A DNA stretch of 51,274 nucleotides from an uncultured SAR116 cluster alpha proteobacterium. Lineage in GTDB: Bacteria; Pseudomonadota; Alphaproteobacteria; Puniceispirillales; Marisalimonadaceae. Shown piece after piece: positions 48,392-51,274 of this stretch; position 1 is the first letter of the stretch; each line of letters starts with the position of its first letter. Both the position numbers and the translations under genes were made by a program. Location: positions 1 to 51,274 of the forward strand of contig CACNFD010000004.1 of the NCBI GenBank assembly GCA_902619615.1, written 5' to 3'. The notes beneath the pieces were generated by a model. That model searched no databases. It saw only the letters and a program-made list of their open reading frames with translations, and was not told the origin of the DNA.

Positions 48392-49117
48392 ATGCATAAT
48401 AAAGATTTAAAAAGATATAATTTTCATATTTTAATCATTGATGATGATCAAAAAATTAGACTTTTACTAAAACAATTTTTAGAAAATAATGATTTTAGAG
48501 TTTCAGACGCAGAAAACACTGATCAAGCAAAGAAAATTATGGATAGTTTAATTTTTGACTTATTGGTGATAGATATTATGATGCCGGGGCAAAACGGATT
48601 AGATTTTTTAAAAGAAATAAGGCAAACAAACTCAATACCGACCCTGATGCTTACAGCTATGTCAAGCCCAGAAAACAGACTTGACGGACTCGAATATGGT
48701 GCGGATGATTATATGACAAAGCCTTTTGAACCTAGAGAATTATTACTAAGGATTCAAAATATTCTGAAAAGATTTACTAAAAATATTAAAAATTCTGAAA
48801 ACCAAGAAAATACAAGATTTGGTCCGTTTTCATTTAATCATAAATCACTTAACCTATATAAAAATAATATATCAGTTCATTTGACAAACTCTGAACAAAA
48901 GTTATTAAACTGCTTTTGTAAATCACCAAACACACCTTTTTCTAGAGATGATATCAATAACTCGCTTGGCGGTAATATGGAAACAAGGTCAATTGACGTA
49001 GCCATAGCCAGAATAAGAAGAAAAATTGAAATTGATCAGAGATATCCGATATACTTACAAACAGTACGTGGTATTGGCTGGATGTTGCAGACCCATGAAG
49101 AAGAAAATGATAATTAA
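48392..49117 (+). CDS. OmpR/PetR-type response regulator
   Basis: 241-aa two-component regulator. The receiver domain (about 10-125) has the acidic pocket IIDDD (17-19), the phospho-acceptor D61 in VIDIMMPGQNGLD and K110 in MTKPFEPREL. A C-terminal OmpR-type winged helix follows (NSLGGNMETRSIDVAIARIRRKIE...YLQTVRGIGWML). In other alphaproteobacteria the regulator next to ilvE is of the OmpR/PetR type. It pairs with the histidine kinase 16 bases downstream. Confidence 0.93.
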   Translation: MHNKDLKRYNFHILIIDDDQKIRLLLKQFLENNDFRVSDAENTDQAKKIMDSLIFDLLVIDIMMPGQNGLDFLKEIRQTNSIPTLMLTAMSSPENRLDGLEYGADDYMTKPFEPRELLLRIQNILKRFTKNIKNSENQENTRFGPFSFNHKSLNLYKNNISVHLTNSEQKLLNCFCKSPNTPFSRDDINNSLGGNMETRSIDVAIARIRRKIEIDQRYPIYLQTVRGIGWMLQTHEEENDN

Positions 49118-49133
49118 TAGCAAAGTATAGATT

Positions 49134-50444
49134 ATGAGACTTCGCGACATTACACCCAAAAGTCTTTTTGGCAGAATGTTAGCAATAATTCTGGTACCAA
49201 TAATACTAGTGCAAATCATTTCTGTTTCAATTTTTTATGAAAGACACTGGGATTGGGTGTCAAGGCATATGGCAAAAAATTTAGCCAAAGATCTAGGATT
49301 GTTAATTGACGAACTAGGTAATGAACCTTCAAAAGACCAAAGAGCCTTGTCTGCAGTTAGAGCTAGACAATACTTTAATATTATTTTTTATTGGTTGGAT
49401 GGTGGTATTTTGAAACCTAATCAATCATTCAATGCTAAATTTGAAAATTTTAGATCCTCTCTTCAAGCAAGAATAAAGGAACCTTTTTATTTATCATCTA
49501 TTGAAAATTCAAGCCAATTTTACGTAGATATACAGTTAGCAAATGGTATCGTAAGGATGCACATAGATAATAAGCGTTTATTTGTCCCTACCGGTATTAC
49601 TTTCATAATTTGGTCTATTGGCGCTTCTGTAATTCTTTTTTCTATAGCTATCATTTTTCTTAGAGGACAAGTAAGGCCAATTTTAAAACTTGCAAATGCA
49701 GCTCGTCAAATAGGTTTTGGTAGAGAAGTAGATAATTATAATATCGAGGGGGCAACTGAAGTAAGGATAGCTGGGAGAGCATTCCAAGCTATGAGACATA
49801 GAATTAATAAACAAATATCAGAAAAAACTTCCCTTCTCGCAGGCGTTAGTCATGATTTAAAAACTCCCCTAACTCGAATGAGACTGCATTTGGCAGTTAT
49901 GGATGATGCGAAAGAAATTAAAGAAGATTTTGAAAAGGAATTAATTGAGTTAGAGGAAATGATTGATGGTTACTTAGAATTTGCAAGAAATGACAGAGAA
50001 GAACAAATGGTTGACGCAAGTCTATTTAAACTAATTCAACAAGCAGCTAAAACATCTGATCCAACAGGTGAAAAAATAACTATTTCTGTTCCAACAGACA
50101 ACATACCTATTTTCCCAATGCAGGTTCAATCAATAAGAAGAGCATTAATAAATTTATTTACAAATGCAATTAGATATGCTGGTAAAGCGAATGCTCAGAT
50201 ACAAATTTTTGATGATCATAGTGAAATAATAATTGATGACAATGGTCCTGGTATACCAAGAGATAAGAGGGACGAGGTGGTTTTACCATTTACTAGATTA
50301 GAAAACTCAAGAAACATTAAAACAGGTGGAACTGGGCTTGGATTGTCAATAGCCAAAAACTCGGCGTTGAACCATGGAGGTGAATTAATTTTAGAGGAAA
50401 GTCCTCTGGGTGGATTGAGAGTTAGGCTTTTATTACCACTATAA
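49134..50444 (+). CDS. EnvZ-like sensor histidine kinase
   Basis: 436-aa inner-membrane kinase. TM1 is at about 12-34, a periplasmic sensor at about 35-150, TM2 at about 153-177, and a HAMP linker with LKLANAARQIGFG at about 180-232. The H box is AGVSHDLKTPLTR with H240. ATPase motifs are present: N box LFTNAIRYA, D box DDNGPGIP and G box TGGTGLGLSIAK. It forms an operon with the response regulator, 16 bases apart. The stimulus is unknown. The stop is immediately adjacent to that of the convergent TetR-like gene. Confidence 0.93.
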   Translation: MRLRDITPKSLFGRMLAIILVPIILVQIISVSIFYERHWDWVSRHMAKNLAKDLGLLIDELGNEPSKDQRALSAVRARQYFNIIFYWLDGGILKPNQSFNAKFENFRSSLQARIKEPFYLSSIENSSQFYVDIQLANGIVRMHIDNKRLFVPTGITFIIWSIGASVILFSIAIIFLRGQVRPILKLANAARQIGFGREVDNYNIEGATEVRIAGRAFQAMRHRINKQISEKTSLLAGVSHDLKTPLTRMRLHLAVMDDAKEIKEDFEKELIELEEMIDGYLEFARNDREEQMVDASLFKLIQQAAKTSDPTGEKITISVPTDNIPIFPMQVQSIRRALINLFTNAIRYAGKANAQIQIFDDHSEIIIDDNGPGIPRDKRDEVVLPFTRLENSRNIKTGGTGLGLSIAKNSALNHGGELILEESPLGGLRVRLLLPL

Positions 50445-51053
50445 TTAATTTTTAATGATGCCAATAAATAAACCTACGTCTTGCATATCACTTAAATATT
50501 TATCTAAATGCCTTATTACTGCATCTATATCTGTGTTTTCATTTTTTAAGAAAATTTCAAGACTTCTTATGAAAACAATATTTAAAGCTAATGATTTTAA
50601 AGCTTTTATTCCACAATTTTTGTCTTCTTCTATCAACGTTAAAAGATTAGAGGAAAAATTATAATTTTCTTTAAAAACATTCAAAAAAACCTCAATTCTT
50701 TGTTTTGAGTTCTGGCTCATAATTATAAAGGATTTTTTATATTTAAAATACTTCTCAAATCTTAATGACAAACCCTCTAAAATTTTGTCATAATTGCTTG
50801 AAATATCGTCATCAACTATATCTGCTTTTAGTTCAGTCAATACTTCTCTATCTATTTTTGAAATAAGAATTTTTAAAAAAAAAATTCTATAATCATATGA
50901 ATTTTTGGGAACTATTTTTTCTACAGTTTGTGAAGGGATTTTGGATGCATAACAAAGTTGATCTAAACTTACTTTTGATATCATGCTAGATTCTAAAATT
51001 GAAAAATAACTCTCACACAATTTCCAAACTAAATTTTGATTATCCGTGTTCAT
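50445..51053 (-). CDS. TetR-like helical protein upstream-coupled to proC
   Basis: 202-aa all-helical protein. The N-terminal region (VSLDQLCYASKIPSQTVEKIVPKNSYDYRIFFLKIL) has the spacing of a TetR HTH, though the usual Y-x-(H/Y)F motif reads IVPKNSYDYR. The C-terminal helices (IRSLEIFLKNENTDIDAVIRHLDKYL) resemble a TetR/AcrR or COQ9-type ending. It lies 9 bases after proC. DNA binding is not assured; it may be a degenerate regulator or a COQ9-like lipid-binding protein. Confidence 0.6.
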   Translation of the reverse strand: MNTDNQNLVWKLCESYFSILESSMISKVSLDQLCYASKIPSQTVEKIVPKNSYDYRIFFLKILISKIDREVLTELKADIVDDDISSNYDKILEGLSLRFEKYFKYKKSFIIMSQNSKQRIEVFLNVFKENYNFSSNLLTLIEEDKNCGIKALKSLALNIVFIRSLEIFLKNENTDIDAVIRHLDKYLSDMQDVGLFIGIIKN

Positions 51054-51062
51054 AAATTAATT

Positions 51063-51274
51063 TTATCCATCAAAGTTTAATTCTTTAGCTCTCTTTAAAG
51101 CATTATTAATTGCTGACTTAAGTAAAGGATACAACCCATTTTTTTCTGATTCAAGCACATTAAGACCTGCTTCAGTGGTTCCACCAGGACTTGTAACATT
51201 TTCCTTAAGTGTTTTTGGATCAATTTTAGAAGCTTCCATCAATCTTGCAGATCCAATTAAAGTTTCTATGGCTA
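51063..51274 (-). CDS. proC: Pyrroline-5-carboxylate reductase, C-terminal part (partial)
   Basis: The 3' end of an ORF entering from the right edge. The visible sequence reads ...AIETLIGSARLMEA..., then the ProC signature VTSPGGTTEAGL and ends with a helical tail ...RAKELNFDG. ProC makes proline from pyrroline-5-carboxylate with NAD(P)H. The N-terminal dinucleotide-binding domain lies outside the window. It is transcribed into the TetR-like gene. Confidence 0.9.
   Translation of the reverse strand, partial: AIETLIGSARLMEASKIDPKTLKENVTSPGGTTEAGLNVLESEKNGLYPLLKSAINNALKRAKELNFDG

Noticed and set aside
1-51274. CRISPR arrays, prophage, insertion sequences, rRNA genes
   Set aside because: No regularly spaced repeats, integrase, transposase or rRNA-like sequence was seen on either strand.

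Overview
This window is a compact, strongly AT-rich (about 30% GC by eye) stretch of chromosome from a free-living alphaproteobacterium. The gene orders are typical of that class: yebC-ruvCAB-ybgC-tolQRAB-pal, zapA-6S RNA-5-FCL, rpoD-dnaG-yqeY divergent from carAB, uvrB-uvrC-pgsA-moaD-moaE, and ilvE next to an OmpR-type two-component pair. Low GC, tiny intergenic gaps and overlapping convergent genes suggest a streamlined, probably marine lineage of the low-GC Rhodospirillales-like or SAR116-like kind. The clade cannot be fixed from this sequence alone. No phage, transposon, CRISPR array, rRNA or integrase is visible.

Layout. 1-9352 (minus): the start of a probable pal, then the Tol envelope machine, RuvABC Holliday-junction resolvase, YebC, a YmdB-type phosphodiesterase, 5-formyltetrahydrofolate cyclo-ligase, 6S RNA, ZapA and a small coiled-coil protein. 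9513-14768 (plus): class I fructose-bisphosphate aldolase, EF-P, a SuhB-like protein that has lost catalytic residues, an uncharacterised MotA/OmpA-type proton-channel pair, a small membrane protein and ribosomal protein L31. 14765-19674 (minus): GlyRS alpha and beta, a membrane zinc-ribbon protein, an S49 peptidase and a tRNA methyltransferase. 19761-22950 (plus): polyprenyl diphosphate synthase, a degenerate repressor-like HTH protein, an RlmD-type methyltransferase and a ribbon-helix-helix protein. 22947-26970 (minus): a three-gene sugar-acid cluster (UxaA-like, RraA-like, IlvD/Edd-type dehydratase), followed by tRNA(CAU), rpoD, dnaG and yqeY. 31674-36654 (plus): carA, carB, greA. 36632-41820: an Lrp regulator, an ELM1-family protein, SelO, MsrP and aspartate aminotransferase. 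41944-47338 (plus): uvrB, uvrC, pgsA, moaD, moaE. 47347 to the end: ilvE, an OmpR/EnvZ-type pair, a TetR-like protein and the 3' part of proC.

Most of the window is housekeeping. The points that most deserve a second look are: (i) the SuhB-like protein with metal-ligand Asp-to-Asn changes, which looks like a maintained pseudoenzyme; (ii) the downstream MotA-like/OmpA-like pair, a second proton-driven stator-type complex besides TolQR with no flagellar genes in sight; (iii) a broken N-terminus of 5-FCL at an A10 tract, which an extra A would repair; (iv) an ELM1-family gene whose conserved N-terminus is reachable only from a non-canonical AUA start; (v) a repressor-like protein that has lost its self-cleavage residues; and (vi) repeated convergent overlaps, two of them sharing a TTAA palindrome as reciprocal stop codons.
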